NCBI GenBank assembly: GCA_902729315.2
Contig: LR746281.1
Location: forward strand, 1,493,001 to 1,557,000
Reading direction: 5' to 3'
DNA from: Spirodela intermedia
Taxonomy: Eukaryota > Streptophyta > Magnoliopsida > Alismatales > Araceae
Length of the DNA: 64,000 nucleotides
The notes under the pieces are model-generated. The model saw nothing but the letters and a program-made list of their open reading frames with translations, did no database searches and was not told where the DNA came from. This document shows, piece by piece, positions 28,717 through 45,576 of this stretch. The position numbers and the translations under genes are program-made. The first letter of the stretch is position 1, and the number at the start of each line of letters is the position of its first letter.

Positions 28717-29263
28717 TCTCTCTCCCTCTCCCTCTTCTCTCTCTCGCCGTCGGAGCGACCGGTTCCCTCGCAGCCATTCCCGGCCTCTGAAACTACTCCA
28801 GTAGCCCCAGGCCGCTGGCGCAAGAGTCTCTCTCTCCTCTCTCTCTCCCTCTCTCGCTGTCGCTTTCTCTCTCTTCCTTCCTTCCTTCCATGCTGGCTCC
28901 GACCGTGGAAGTCTGAGGTAGGAGGGAGGTAATAGGAAAGGAATTGAAGGCTTCAGGTTCGCCGTCTCCACATCATTTTGATCGTATTTGGTTCATCTTT
29001 TTCTTTCTAGGGATATAGATCTCTCCGTCTCTGTCTCGATCAGCAGCGTCTCGATTGGCCAAGAGAGGTCGGAAAGGGCATGTGAGGGGAATGCTGGTTG
29101 CTTGTTTGCGGGTTTCAGATGTAGAAGAGGCGAGGTTGAGCTTGCAGGGAGAACTAGGGGGCTTCCCGTTCCTCGGAGCCGTGCGCGGGGGAGTGTGGGA
29201 GATATCTGGCGCTGCCGCTGCTGTTGCGCCGGCGAGGCGACGGGAGGTGTCGACGAGGCAGAG
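27235..29263. promoter_or_regulatory. Bidirectional promoter between UPL3 (-) and ROP (+)
   Basis: Head-to-head spacer of 2 kb. The UPL3-side 400 bases are GC-rich leader. The middle, 27700-28080, is AT-rich and featureless. A dense group of site II motifs follows (listed separately), then a (CT)n tract at 28668-28711 and a GC-rich ROP leader. No independent gene is supported. Confidence 0.6.
28253..28416. promoter_or_regulatory. Cluster of six TGGGCC/GGCCCA motifs
   Basis: GGCCCA at 28253, 28391 and 28411 and TGGGCC at 28272, 28296 and 28314. Six copies in 164 bases is far above chance. These are site II-type elements, bound by TCP factors and common in promoters of housekeeping and cell-cycle genes. 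The cluster lies between UPL3 and ROP and could serve either. Confidence 0.7.
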
Positions 29264-33649
<4,386 letters not shown>

Positions 33650-34170
33650 GCAGGAAGCAAGGGAACAAGGACGGTGTAGAGAGAGAGGGAGAGAGAGAGA
33701 GGCTGCCTCTCTCTGTATGATGTGTAATAGTTTCACCTCGAAATTCACCTACTTTGGGGGTAGAATCCCTCCTGTATTAATCGAATTCTATAATCTATCC
33801 ATGAATTTCTTTACCATGTATACACGAAGCCTCCTTTTCATTCTTATTTTTGCATTTATATATATATATATGCATATTTTTAATCCCTAGTCTCTCCATA
33901 AGATCCGACCAGAAATGAGCGCCACCCATCTCGAGGATCAGCTCGTGGAGCAGCCTACAAGAGCAGAGCGAGAGAGAGAGAGAGAAAGAGAGAGCAACAA
34001 CAAGAGCGACACATAAAAGCCACAGAAGGGTTACGATAAGTTCGCCCCGGATGAGTCGATAGATTCAGTACATCAAAAGCCACGGAAGTTTGCCCCGGTA
34101 AAGCCACCAATTTTACAACCCCGACCAACACTGGAGATGGGCACCAACCAGACCAGGAGGGTCTCCTTTT

Positions 34171-34204
<34 letters not shown>

Positions 34205-34206
34205 GA
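33650..34206. other. Convergent spacer ROP/SKP1
   Basis: ROP and SKP1 end towards each other here. It carries a short GA tract near 33970-33990, a (TA)n run near 33859 and a (CT)n tract at about 34170-34203 that stops three bases before the SKP1 stop codon region. No gene seen. Confidence 0.6.
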
Positions 34207-37200
34207 TCACTCGAAAGCCCAGGCGTTCTCCCGCCGGACCTCCTCCTCCTCCTCGGGGGTGAAGTCGTTCTTGATGTTGAAGGTCTTGCGGATCTCCTCC
34301 GGGGTCTTCCCCTTGATCATGTCGGCCACCGTCTGGCAGGTCAGATCCAGCAAGCTCTTTATGTTCAGGTAGTTCGCCGCCTGTAACGCCACACAAATTG
34401 GCAACAATCAAACCACAGACATGTCCAACGCATCCATCCATCCATCCATCCATCCCAAGAAAAATCACCATTTCTAGTTAAAAAAAAGAAAAGAAAAGAG
34501 GAAAACAGAGATGACTCGGAAGTAGTGATGGAAGGAGCAGATAAATCACTGTGGGGAGCAGATAAACTTCTTCTCAAAGACCCGGGAATCCTTCTGTTTC
34601 TAGAGAGAGAAAGTGAAGGGAAAGGACGACGCTCGGATAAGGGATTGCCATCCACCATGGGTCTTCTATGGCAACCTACTTCACAACTCGAGCGATCCTT
34701 CCCAACTTCACTTCGTATTTCTGGTGATATTCTTTTCCTATCTAATCCACGAATTAAACATTGTGGGGCAAAAGGGCAGTTCATATTTTCTGGCAACAAT
34801 TTTTTGGGTAAATATCGGCCAAAGCTAATAAAGAGAAATCAGGACAGATAATACCCCACCCATGAACGGAGATGCCATGGATGGATGGATGGATGGATGG
34901 ATGGCTTCAACAAGATTTACCGAGGGAGATGGCGATTGCAGTGACAGTGAAAAGCCAGCCGGAGGCATGGAAGCAAAAGCATGCCGACTAGTCCAGGAAA
35001 TCTGGGCCGACTTGAAAATTGTTAAAAAAAGGATATATATATATATATATATATATAAAATAGGGAAATTAGAATCCCCACCAGATATTCCTTTTTCAGG
35101 CAAAAAAGAGGAAAAAGAGGAGCAAGAGACGAGAAAAGGAGGAGCTTGCTACCATATGCAAGCAAATACCGATGCATTTATTGGACATTCTCGAGTCGGG
35201 TGTAAGAGTTTGATTGAGAGATATAGAGAGGAGGGGGATTGGGGCAGACTAGAGTTCCTACCCAAAAGCTTCACTCGGTGGGGGAGAGAATCAAAGTGAA
35301 GAAACATGCTGCCGGATTAAGGCGTGCAACATATATAGATCACTACAATTTTTCCACCACCAGTTGTGAATTTATAATGCCAATGATGCGCATTGAAACC
35401 ATATTTTTCTCTAAGTTTCCACTGGTTCCTCATTCCCCATCAACTATCTTCACTAGTATCAATCCACATCTCCATCACATCTGCAGAGGGGGGGAACGAT
35501 ATACATATCAAGGATATTTGAGATGGGCGGTATGGAGAGACACTCTCTTCGAATGTGGCAAACGGATATTACCAGAAGAGGTTGCAGATCTACTGCGGCT
35601 GTTGGATCTACGATGACAAATAATTTATTATTCAATTTTCCAAAATTCATAAACCAATGAATAGGAGAGGCAAGTTTGACTGGGAGATTCAACAACAGCG
35701 AAGTACAGAACACAAATGAGCAAATGAACAGCAATGGCATAAGGAGGTGATGAAGGATACTCATTGAGACTACCGAAATCGCACCACTGGTTGGGTGGTC
35801 ATCACACAACTGATGAATAACAAAAAAGGGACAACTAGGGAAAGAATATATGGATCAAATATCTCCAACAACACAGAAAATGATGTCTCCAACGAGTATC
35901 TCTTGATTCTTCATCATCGGTCCAAAGATCTATAACTTCATCATCTGCCCAAAAATTCAAAATCTTCCTTCGAGTTCATAGAAGTTCAATATTGGTACAG
36001 AACAGACCATTCACACTGGAGAGTGATTCCTGGAGAGACTGAATTCCACACCGGAAGGATTCATATTTTCTGTGCCATTTACACGCTTGGCGAGCATAAG
36101 ATTACTGCCATAGGTCTAACCGTCTGGGGACATTAACTCCTGCAGAAATCTACGTAAAGGGCAATGAAGATATTTTTTGTAGCTTACAAACAAAAGGAAG
36201 GTCGATCCAAGAGAAGAAAGTAAGAGGTTGTCAGGAAGGGAACCAGTGGGTAGAAGATTTCTTAGATCAACCTAAGGGATTCACACGGGTGGGGTTGGGA
36301 TTTGGGGAGACAAGATTCTTTTGGATAAAAGATCCAGAATGAATAATACCTTTTGAGTGGAAACTCAAAGTGATAAGAGAAGAGTCTTTATTCAGATATT
36401 TGTGGTCAAAGCAGCATCATAGAAACAGGAGATGTTTGAGGAAGGAACCGCACTATCGCTTTGAAATGGGACAAAATTATACTTTCTCATTACAAGTTTA
36501 GATTCAAAGAATGTGTTCACTTCTGAATCATGGGATATCACTCTCTAATGGGGGTCAAACAAGAACAGAAGTAATTATGGGACTGCCGAACCACTGAGGA
36601 CAGGTAGTAAATCTTCATGCTGCTGCCACACACGAAGACATAAGCAAGCAATGATTCATTGTAGACTGCAGCATTCTGCGAGGACAGGTAGTTAATCTTC
36701 ATGCTGCTACCACACACGAAGACATAAGCAAGCAATGATTCATTGTAGACTGCAGCATTCTGCGAGGCGATTGATGATGTCGATGAAAACAAGTGAAACT
36801 AAAAGAAAGATACTTCTGTGATTAATGCATTGGCAGTATACGGTGTCAGCATATGGTTCTGTGATTAATACTACTGTGAATTCCTTCTCATAGTGGATAC
36901 TTTCTCGATATGGACGGGTTTGCATATCATGAATTATTTTAATATTAAAAATCTGATTCATATCGCCAAAAAAAAAAAGATACACCAAGTTCAAGCAAAA
37001 ACTATACAAAAGAGGGACAATTTCCACGTATTATAAAGAAAATAAGACAAGTAGTACATTTCCTGCACTTCCGAATATTTTCTTTCATAATGTTGGCGTG
37101 AGGATTAACGCAGATTTATCAACAAAGGACAATAAAAAAGATATAAGACATGTGATCTCTTCAAGTACCGACAAATACACCACGACTAATTTGTTTTAAA

Positions 37201-38952
37201 GACATATATTCAGGGGTTCACCATCCCAATTTTCCCACAATATTTCACCATATTCTTCACAACGTCCTTTGGCTTGACATAAAAAAATGAGACATAAAAT
37301 AGTCATAACAAGTGAACCACCAAGGGTTATACTTCTGTTTCCTTCATTGCCTTAAAAGATAAAGAAATAACCTTACCTTCACGTGTATTACATAATCCCC
37401 TCACATCACGGTTCGCAGTTTAACATTGTTGAAATGACCAAATTTTTACTTGTGTCTAGATCACAACAATTAGAGAAAACGTGACGAAAGTCACCTTAAA
37501 TATCATGCTGGGACTTATATCCACGTATGCCACTTCCAAAAACTGATTTCAGATTACTACTGTACGGCCTCAAATTGTAATCTCCGAATGACAAATTAGA
37601 AGTACCAGATAAACGCATTTCCAAGGAGCCTTCCAAGGCAGGTTTGGAAGCTTATCATAAATCATTGCCAAAAAAAAACAGACACATAACGACCAGCTAG
37701 AATTTTAAAGAAAAAATCGACGCAAAGGCAATCGGTAATCAAAAAAACTCTTCTAAAGCTGACGGCCCTTAACTGAGGCACCTATAATAACATCGCACTT
37801 GGAAATTTTTTGGGGAGTAAACCTCTAACCACGTCTGCGCAAAATTCCTTCTATGCCAGCAACTAGCTGTTTAACTGATGATGCTGCATCAAGACGTTAA
37901 TAATTCATTTCGAAACCGCAATCCTAAACCTCTTACAATGGATAAAATGGATCCCCTTACAATATGTATTTTCCTTGGGTACCAATTTCACAGCTCCCCA
38001 TCATTGGGCACACTGTAGAACCCGAAATAAAGACACAACAAATGATAAGTTCATCCATCTGCCTGGTTATCCTGAATAATTCAAGCTCTTTGATGAATAT
38101 GAAAAATCTGTAACACACAAGCCATATATTTTTAGTCTTCACATTCACGGAAATTTTCAGAAATCGCTCCTTTCCAAATGGTAACACAACAGATGAATCC
38201 AAAATCATTCACATCGTATAGCTGGCTTTCTTCGAGTTCGACAAGCATTACATGATTTCCCTCCCAAACAAGGAGTCTAAGTAATGAATAGCCCCTGCAT
38301 AGAGTTTTCCTATGAAACATGTCAAACAAGAACCTAATTCTATCCAAGCACAATTGGCATCAAGAATTTGACGACAAGGTAAATTCAAGTCGAGATCGAA
38401 AAAAGGGGATAACCCTTTTTGTGCACTAAAGACGAGATGATAGAAAGGAAATTGATTCCTCGCGGAGACCAACCTCTCAGATGTTGCATCACATCAGCGG
38501 AAACGAAAACCTAAACTGAACGCAATAATATAATCGAGATAATGAATACAATTGAAAACCAGCAAAAAAGGGACCAATTGGTGCGATCGGCACCCGAATA
38601 ACCTTACCAGGATGAGGTCGAAAAGAGTGGCTTGGTCCACCTTGACAAAGTCAGCGTCCCAGCCCTTAAGCTCGTCTTCGATCCCCCGCTCCCCGCCTAA
38701 GGAGACACCATCGGAAGTCTTCGTGTTGGACGCGGCAGCACTGGCCTCCACATGCTTCTTGCAGTACTCGATCACCTTCGAGAGGATCTTGCTGGTGACA
38801 TTGGGCAGAGGGATTCCGTTGTCTGCGCAGTCGTCCTCGATCATGTGCTTGATGGTCTGCGACTCCATCGCCACCGTCTCCTCCACCTCGAACTCTTCCC
38901 CATCGGAGCTCTTCAGCGTGATCTTCTTACCCCCAGACCCCGCAGTCGCCAT
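34207..38952 (-). CDS. SKP1: SKP1-like SCF ubiquitin ligase adaptor
   Basis: Two exons, 38608-38952 and 34207-34380, separated by a 4.2 kb intron, give 172 residues. Exon 1 encodes the BTB/POZ-like Skp1 N-domain ([46 protein letters not shown]) and a Ser/Gly-rich loop; exon 2 gives the Skp1 dimerisation region that binds F-box proteins ([47 protein letters not shown] end). The single intron after FDLIL is at the position usual for ASK1-type genes. SKP1 links CUL1 to F-box proteins in SCF complexes in nucleus and cytosol. Everything expected is present. The long intron contains a tandem repeat and AT-rich filler. Confidence 0.97.
36596..36763 (-). repeat. 84-bp perfect-register tandem duplication in the SKP1 intron
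   Basis: Two 84-bp units, 36596-36679 and 36680-36763, differ by only two substitutions. As 84 is divisible by three the minus-strand frame stays open through both and repeats a 28-residue string containing [17 protein letters not shown]. The frame has no recognisable domain and no surrounding exon signals that I trust. Confidence 0.9.
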
Positions 38953-39584
38953 TTTCCGACGAGGCAGCTAAGAACTGTCGCACAGAAGGGGGGGGGGGGG
39001 ACCAAAGGGGGGGAGAAGAATCTAGCGAAAACGATGCAGACCTGAAGAAACCCTAAAAAAGCTTAGCCTGGGTACCGACCGCAGATCCCCCACTGATATA
39101 TCCGAGGACTGCCGAAGGCGTAGGAAGACGTCCAAATAAATGGACGGTCCGATGCAAGGCAGTGAGGCCTCACAGCCGTTGGATCTTCAGCCGCCCCCTC
39201 CACCACCCAACCGACGGAATTGAACATAGGCGTTCGGTTTCCGGGAGTCCAAAATCTCGATTCCTACCCAGGCTTCCAGGCTAGGACGTGGTGACAGCAG
39301 CGTCCACGTGGCGAACCATATTAATCTAATGGGCCGATCAGCGTCTATATGGGCCGACAGACCCAATGATCGGCCCAGAAGATAGGCCGTCTAGATCTAA
39401 CCGTCCGATCGGCATAGGACGGTGCAAAGAAGCATAGCGCACAGCAATCGGCGGCGTCGCCGAAAATCGAGAAACGCTGCCAGCTATTTACAGAAGAGAG
39501 ATCACAGCGGGGCGACAGTTCTAAAAGGTCAACGGAGGAGACGATGGGATCCGCCGCAATGGGAGGAGCTCGGCGGGAGGTTCC
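38953..39584. promoter_or_regulatory. SKP1 promoter with G-box and site II motifs
   Basis: The spacer between the MCA 3' end and the SKP1 ATG. It contains a CACGTG core at 39305-39310, TGGGCC at 39330 and 39350 and GGCCCA at 39372, together with a run of 12-13 G near 38989. Position and motif density suit a constitutive SKP1 promoter. Confidence 0.6.
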
Positions 39585-42008
39585 TCAGGGACCCATCACC
39601 TGAGATGGCGGCGGGCTGGTCCTCGTCTTCTTGCCCACGGAATCTGCGGATTAAAACCTAGAAAAGTCAACGCCCGGCGGCGCTAGAACTTTAGACTTAC
39701 TGTGAGGGGTAAGACTTACTGTAGATCCCCCGGGCCTCGACTTCTCGCCATTCTTGGACGAGGGCGCAGCAGCAGCAGATCAGATGAGAAAGGAAGTCGT
39801 CAAGAAGACCCCCCTGTGACGGTGGGAAGTGGGAGGAATAAGATCAGTGCCGGATAAAAGTCAACGGAAGAGGAAATTGCGAAAAAAAGGAACATACAGT
39901 GATGTTCAGCATCTGGCGAAGCTTCCTTCTGACGCAGCAGGTGTAGCAACAGCATGATAAGACTAACGAGTAAGCCATCAGGTCGTTGCAGGCTTCGGCT
40001 GAAGCTACGGGTCGGAAACCAGGGCAGATGAGATCAATAATCTTGAATGGATAATTAAGAGCACATGAGCACATAAAAAAAAATCATAAATCTTGCAGCA
40101 ATGCTGGAATCAATGTCATGCATTAAATACCATGAAATGCATTAAAAAGTCAACGGAAGCTCCGTTTTGGACTCATCTTGCTCACAGGCTTAGTTCCCGT
40201 GGCCCAGGCCATAAAAAGTCAAAGGAAGCCTTTAGGGCAGTTGCAGGATTTATTGCACTAAAAAGAAACTAGAAAATCGCACCCACAAATTAACTACCAA
40301 CTAGAATTATGTCAATACATTCTATTCATAGGTTAAATAGAGAAATATATATTCATAAGAAGAAAAATAAAAAGTACAAAGAAAGACATAGTCATGAGAA
40401 ATACTTACAAACGTCCCTATTTTTGGCTACAGAAGATATCTTGGAGAATGTTCCACAAGGATAGAAGAAGGTCTTCGTGCCTGCAAGAATTCAATCGCAA
40501 TGAGAAAGGCTCCAGTGATTGAACTAAATATCGCAGACTGAAGCTCCTTTTTCAACGCACTTCAGTTGTTAGTCAACGTGTGAAAAGAGGTTTAAATGCA
40601 CGGTAATTCTATTTAAGGGACTATATTTTAAAAAAGAGATTAAAATTGGGCTCACATAAATAAGGTTCAGAGCAGCAACCCAGCAGATCTGCATGCCATT
40701 CGTCATGCTGACGTGAGCCCTTAGCTGAGCTGAGATCATAAATAATATGCATGAAAGATAAGAACGATGACAAATCATAGCATCACTCAGAACACATCCC
40801 CGGAAAACAAGTCGCTGAACAGAGAGGGATATATGTACGACCTTTTGCCGGCATGCTCTTTAGTAGGCTCATAATCTGAGCATTGCTCCTCTGATTTCTT
40901 GGTGTTCTTGGGCTGGGGGTCCTTCTCGGGGAGAGAATTTGCCACAGTCTTTGTCACCCCAATCAAGTGTTGGATGACTTCATATTGGCCGGCATCCATG
41001 TGAGCTTGGGATCTCTGCAGTTCTAACTGGAGTTTCTCACCTTCTTTCCTTAGGGCTTTGTCTAAAGGCATGTTTGGGTAAGAACAAGAAAGGGACTTTT
41101 TGAGCACCATCATGTCATTTTTTGAAGGTTCACGGCTTAATATAGCATCTTGAACTTCCCTATCCTCTTCGTCCAAGGTATACTCACATTGATCCCTTTC
41201 TATGTTCTCCAGTTTTTCCTGCGCAAATTTGTATAACAGGAACCGAATTATAATCAGGAAATAGAAACCACCGCAGAAGCGATCAATATGAACAAAAAAA
41301 AAAAAGAACAAGAAGCTTTCTACCTGGCAAATAATCAGCCTTTAGGACTCGAAAATAATGAATGATCGATTTTAAAAACATAGTGGGCATCTAGTTTCTA
41401 TAATTCCGAAGTGGATAAATGGAAGACAGACAAATATGAGTATCCAGCGCCACAGATGACTAATGCACACTGTTTTCTTAGGAAAAAAAAGGTGGGATCC
41501 CCGCGGCTTTATCTGGAAACGCTCTCAGGACTGTCGAATTCCTGGAAAATCAGAGCACACGCTATTTCAGTTTATACTGAGGAGAAATGGTAGATACCCT
41601 GACTCTGAGGTTGTCGACGAGGGTGATGAGAGGCACAATCCGGAGGTAGCGGTCGATCTCTGTCTGGGCCTTTCTGAACTGGTAGACGATATTCCATCCC
41701 ATAGCCAAGAGGTAGAGGTAGCTCCGGTCCTGGCAGCTATTCACAAGCACATAAGACTTCCTCAGCGCGTCCTCCAGCTGCTCCAGCGGCTCCCGGGTCT
41801 CGGGGTATTTCTTCAGCTCTGAGATCCTGAGCTGCTCCAGCAGATTGCCGATCAGCTTCAGGTGCTGGGCGAACTGCCGGCAGTTCTTCTTATGCATTCG
41901 CGCCGTGTTGGCTGCCTTCACAATCATCTTGATCAGACTGACGGCGTCAATACCCACAAGCTGGGCAACCGAGCCAATCTCCCCGAGCTGCTCCCACGAG
42001 GAAGCCAT
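39585..42008 (-). CDS. MCA1: MCA-type Ca2+-permeable mechanosensitive channel (PLAC8 protein)
   Basis: Seven exons, 41598-42008, 40842-41218, 40656-40729, 40409-40480, 39898-40004, 39720-39813 and 39585-39643, join to 397 residues. Exon 1 gives the conserved N-terminal half (SWEQLGEIGSVAQLVGIDAV; KNCRQFAQHLKLIGNLLEQL; SYLYLLAMGWNIVYQFRKAQ). Exon 2 holds the helical/coiled-coil region (DQCEYTLDEED; KLQLELQRSQA). The small exons rebuild the Cys-rich PLAC8 domain: DEWHADLLGCCSEPYL, then KTFFYPCGTFSKI, then SSAEACNDLMAY, LSCCCYTCCVRRKLR and CCCCALVQEWREVE. The last 59-nt exon ends TSPPPSQVMGP, matching the family's PPPSQ tail. MCA proteins mediate plasma-membrane Ca2+ influx on touch or hypo-osmotic stress. 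The internal exons are too short to be seen as long frames and were recovered by phase and motif. Confidence 0.93.
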
Positions 42009-42959
42009 TCTCGCCAAGATCGATGGGCGGATGGATAGCTGAACCTGGAGCTTCTCGACAGCAGTGCAGTCCCTTCGATTCGACAAATGTCCAGAGATTT
42101 GTAGGTGGACAAGACCTCCAAAAATTATCCAAGTTTGAACGAGCGATTGCGTGGATCAGAAAGCAACAAATCGAATGGGAAGAACGGAAGTATTCCAGAG
42201 GAAGCTTCCCAAAAGGATCTCCGAAATCGACAGCCCTCGACACTTCTTCGACTACCTCCTCCTTTTCCTTAATCCCGGACCAGCCTTCTCTCACATCTTT
42301 AGCAGGTTGACCTCCTCTGACGCTTCTTCGTGGAGAGATTTGAAGTCCTTTGGTACAGGAAATAAGCGGAGAAGGAGAAAAAGGGAAAAACGATCTAGTA
42401 TTGTCCACGAATACCAGCTCGGAATCAGCATTGAAGGTTTTCACAAGAAGAAAAAGAGATCGAGGAGCTGAAACGATTTTCCTGGATCTCCGGCACGCTA
42501 CCCCCGCGGCGCTATTATAAGAAGCTAGAGATACTTCCGGAGAAGAAGCAGACCTCCAGGTAGCGCAAGCGGCATACCCCGACACCGATCAACCACCGAG
42601 AGCTCGGTAAAACCCTCGCACGTCGTTTCTATACCCCAAATGCCGATCACGAGCAATCCATTTCCTCTACTTTTGCATTGCTACGGAGCTTTCCTCGCCA
42701 TGGAAATAATTAGCTGTAATCAAACAAACTAATCACACCACCGAAGGAAAAATGTAGCTTGGACAGATGGTCCCGACGGCGCAATTCTTCGAGAAGCCGT
42801 CTCGTCCACCTGCCCTCTCCGCGTCTCTTCTAGGCCCCCTCTGTGCTGTATCTTCTTTGGCAGAGACTGACAGTGGAAAAGCCTTCTCCGACGGAGATGA
42901 GCCCCTGGCCGGCAGTTGTCTGCCTGTGCGACTGACGTTCCTGCAGCACGGCAGCGCCT

Positions 42960-42995
<36 letters not shown>

Positions 42996-44555
42996 CGGGG
43001 AGAGGGAAGGTGGCAGCGGGCAGGTTTGTCTATCTTAGCCAGTCTCTTTCCTAACATTAAGATGATACCCTCTCCCGCCGTTTTCGAGATCGAGAGAGAG
43101 AGAGATAGAGAGAGAGAGAAGGGGGGGGGGGGATGAGCTGTCAGCGTCGGATGAGCAAACCATCTTGTTTTGACTCGCGGGATCGCTTTAAAGTAAATGT
43201 CTTCGCGGGGCTCACAACACGAGGATGGTGATCCAACGGTTGTTATCTATTCTCTATCAGCCTTGCTTGGCCACCACGGCCCTAGGAGCGAATCGTAACG
43301 GTTGTCCAAACGCATTGAATAATCTCAATAAGTCGGCCTCTACATCGCAGCTACGGCATCGACTCTCTCTCTCTCTCTCTCTAAACACACCAAATGGGCT
43401 AGGGCCGAGAACTGCTATGGCCCGGCCCAGTGGGGTGACGTGTCCTATTTTCAGCCTTCCCGCTCAAAGTGCGCGGTGAGCGTACCACAAAAGAGAGGGT
43501 CAAGACAGAAACGGCGGCGTCGGAATCCCTGTAACCTCGGAGCCGCTAGCAGACAGCGGAGCAGCCCACCGCACGCGGAGATCCGGGCCCTTCATTGGCC
43601 GGGCCCAATAGAATTGTTTTTGTCGAGGGACAATACTACGCCTGACGACGGGCCCGATAAGGGGCTGGCTCCTGGGCCCACCCCGTGCATCCCCTAACGC
43701 ACCGACAGATAGCACACAGAGAGAGAAAATAAAATAATAAACATTAAAATATCTTATATGGTGAAAAACATTTTTGATTATTTTATATCCTGATAATTGT
43801 ATGGAGGGTGATTATAGTAGGATGCCGAAAGTCAACGGAGAATACATCCCAGCCTGGACAACCGGAGACTGACGCAACCACGTGTCTTCGTTTAAATGGG
43901 GTCCACTCCTGCCAGATCATCCACGTCAGCAGGCATGTCGGCACCAATTGGTTTATGACGACGGATAACGTCTCATGTTTCGATCGATTGTCATCGCTAA
44001 TCGGACTGACGTTAACAGATGCACAGTTTTTCCTTTAGAGGGCAAGATCTCCGTTGACTATTCGTTTCGGGAAAACAACTAATGCCGTTACTGTACCGAG
44101 CATTGACAATTTGATGCCATTAGAAGAAAAAAAGAAAGATAATGGCTTCAGAACATGCAAACCCTCACTTACAAGAGTATTGCTTGTGCCCATGCTTGAA
44201 AACTGAATGTGTTACGATATACGTCTTCTGGGTACATGCGAAAATAGGTTCCCACTGACTTTTTGTGCTTTCCGCGGCCGTCGCACTGTCACGCAAGTCG
44301 CCGACAGCGAACGCTCACTGCTCCCGCCGTAAGCGGCGGCGGCGGCGGCGGCGGGCAGGCATTCATCCTTTCCCACTGCCGTACGCCGAGGGGAGAAGTC
44401 AGCGCCGCCGGATGGGTGATCCATAGCTGTCACGTCGAATTGTACTGCCACTGCCGCCTTCGGCGGTGCAACTCCGAGCGCCGCCGGAGATGAGATGCAG
44501 AAGAAGAAGAGGAGAGGGAAGAAGACCGCTGTATTCAGTGATCTGTTTTCTTCTC
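42009..44555. promoter_or_regulatory. MCA promoter/leader and 3' flank of the RING gene
   Basis: The first 600 bases upstream of the MCA ATG are probable leader. (GA)n tracts occur at 42961-42992 and 43092-43122 and (CT)n at 43364-43382; GGCCCA or TGGGCC motifs lie at 43424, 43602 and 43673; a CACGTG core is at 43879-43884. A (GGC)n run lies at 44334-44353. No further coding sequence was recognised. Confidence 0.55.
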
Positions 44556-45576
44556 TTATGGCAGGAAGACCTCGATAGTGTCCTGCTTGACAGATTTACA
44601 GACGGGGCAGGCGAGGAGGAGGGGGCCGCAGAGGTTGCAGGTGGAGAGGTGCATGCATGGGAGGAACAGGACTTGCAGATCCTCAGACCCGCATCCTCTG
44701 CATCGCCGGATCGCCGCCGCCTCGCGCCGCCATCGTGCTTGTTCTTCTTCTTCTCCTTCCGGGTCTCCTCCCCCGCCGCCGGCGGACCCGTCGGAGAAGG
44801 AGCCTTCGCAGCGGGAGGCGGCGGCGATTTGGCTGTCTCTGATCTGGCGGAGGGCCTCCGTCAAGGTCTGGGCCATGGCCTCCGCCTCCCTCGCAAGACA
44901 CTGCCATGCCCAGTTCTCCGCCTCCGACTGCCGGAGGCGCTCCTCCAGAGCCGCCGTGGCCTCGCCGGCCCTCGTGAGCTCCTCCTCTTTGAGTCTCAGC
45001 AGGGCGGAAGCCCGCGACTCGAGCAGCCTCACCATGGACTGGATGTGGCGTTTCTGCTGCTGCCGGAGGGCCGCTGAAAGCTCCTGTCCCTGCCGGAGAA
45101 GAAGAAAGAGAACCCGTCGGATCGTCGGAAATCCTGAGGGCTTCTAATCGGTGGTTTACCTGTAAACGGAGGAGCTGATCGAAATCTCGGCTCTGATCGT
45201 CCACCGGGATGTTCAGGAGCTCGGTGGGAGAAGGAAAGCTCGCCGCCGTCTTCATCTGCCCTATCCGCCGCTGCATATCAAGGGGGAGGCATACGCCGCC
45301 GCCGTCGCCGACGAGCTCCATACCAGAGTAGCCCTCGCCGCCGGTGGAGAGGAATGGCGGCCGCTGCAGCTGCCGCCGCTGAAACTGCTGCCAGGCATGG
45401 ATGCCCATGAGTTGCAGAAGAGGCTGCTGGCCCTTGGAAGAGGCGGGCTTTAGAAGATCGATCAGGACGAGAGAGAGGTCGTCATCTTCATCCACACGCG
45501 TCCTCTCGTGCACGGACTTCTGGGTCCGAAAGGTGCCGCTTTTATTTACAGCGGCAACCCTTATCTCTATTTCCAC
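44556..45576 (-). CDS. BOI/SBP-like RING-type E3 ubiquitin ligase
   Basis: Two exons, 45160-45576 and 44556-45089, give 316 residues. The middle (about 120-240) is a long amphipathic helix/coiled coil (QQQKRHIQSMVRLLESRAS; LEERLRQSEAENWAWQCLA), the WRD-like region of this family. The C-terminal C3HC4 RING, residues 269 to about 307, shows CRGCGSEDLQVLFLPCMHL, CNLC and CPVCKSVK. This order matches the S-RNase-binding protein/BOI (BOTRYTIS SUSCEPTIBLE1 INTERACTOR) group, which ubiquitinates nuclear targets and restrains cell death and gibberellin responses; which member it is cannot be said. The single intron at the start of the coiled coil fits the family. The N-terminal 60 residues are less conserved, so the start is the least certain part. 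Confidence 0.88.
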
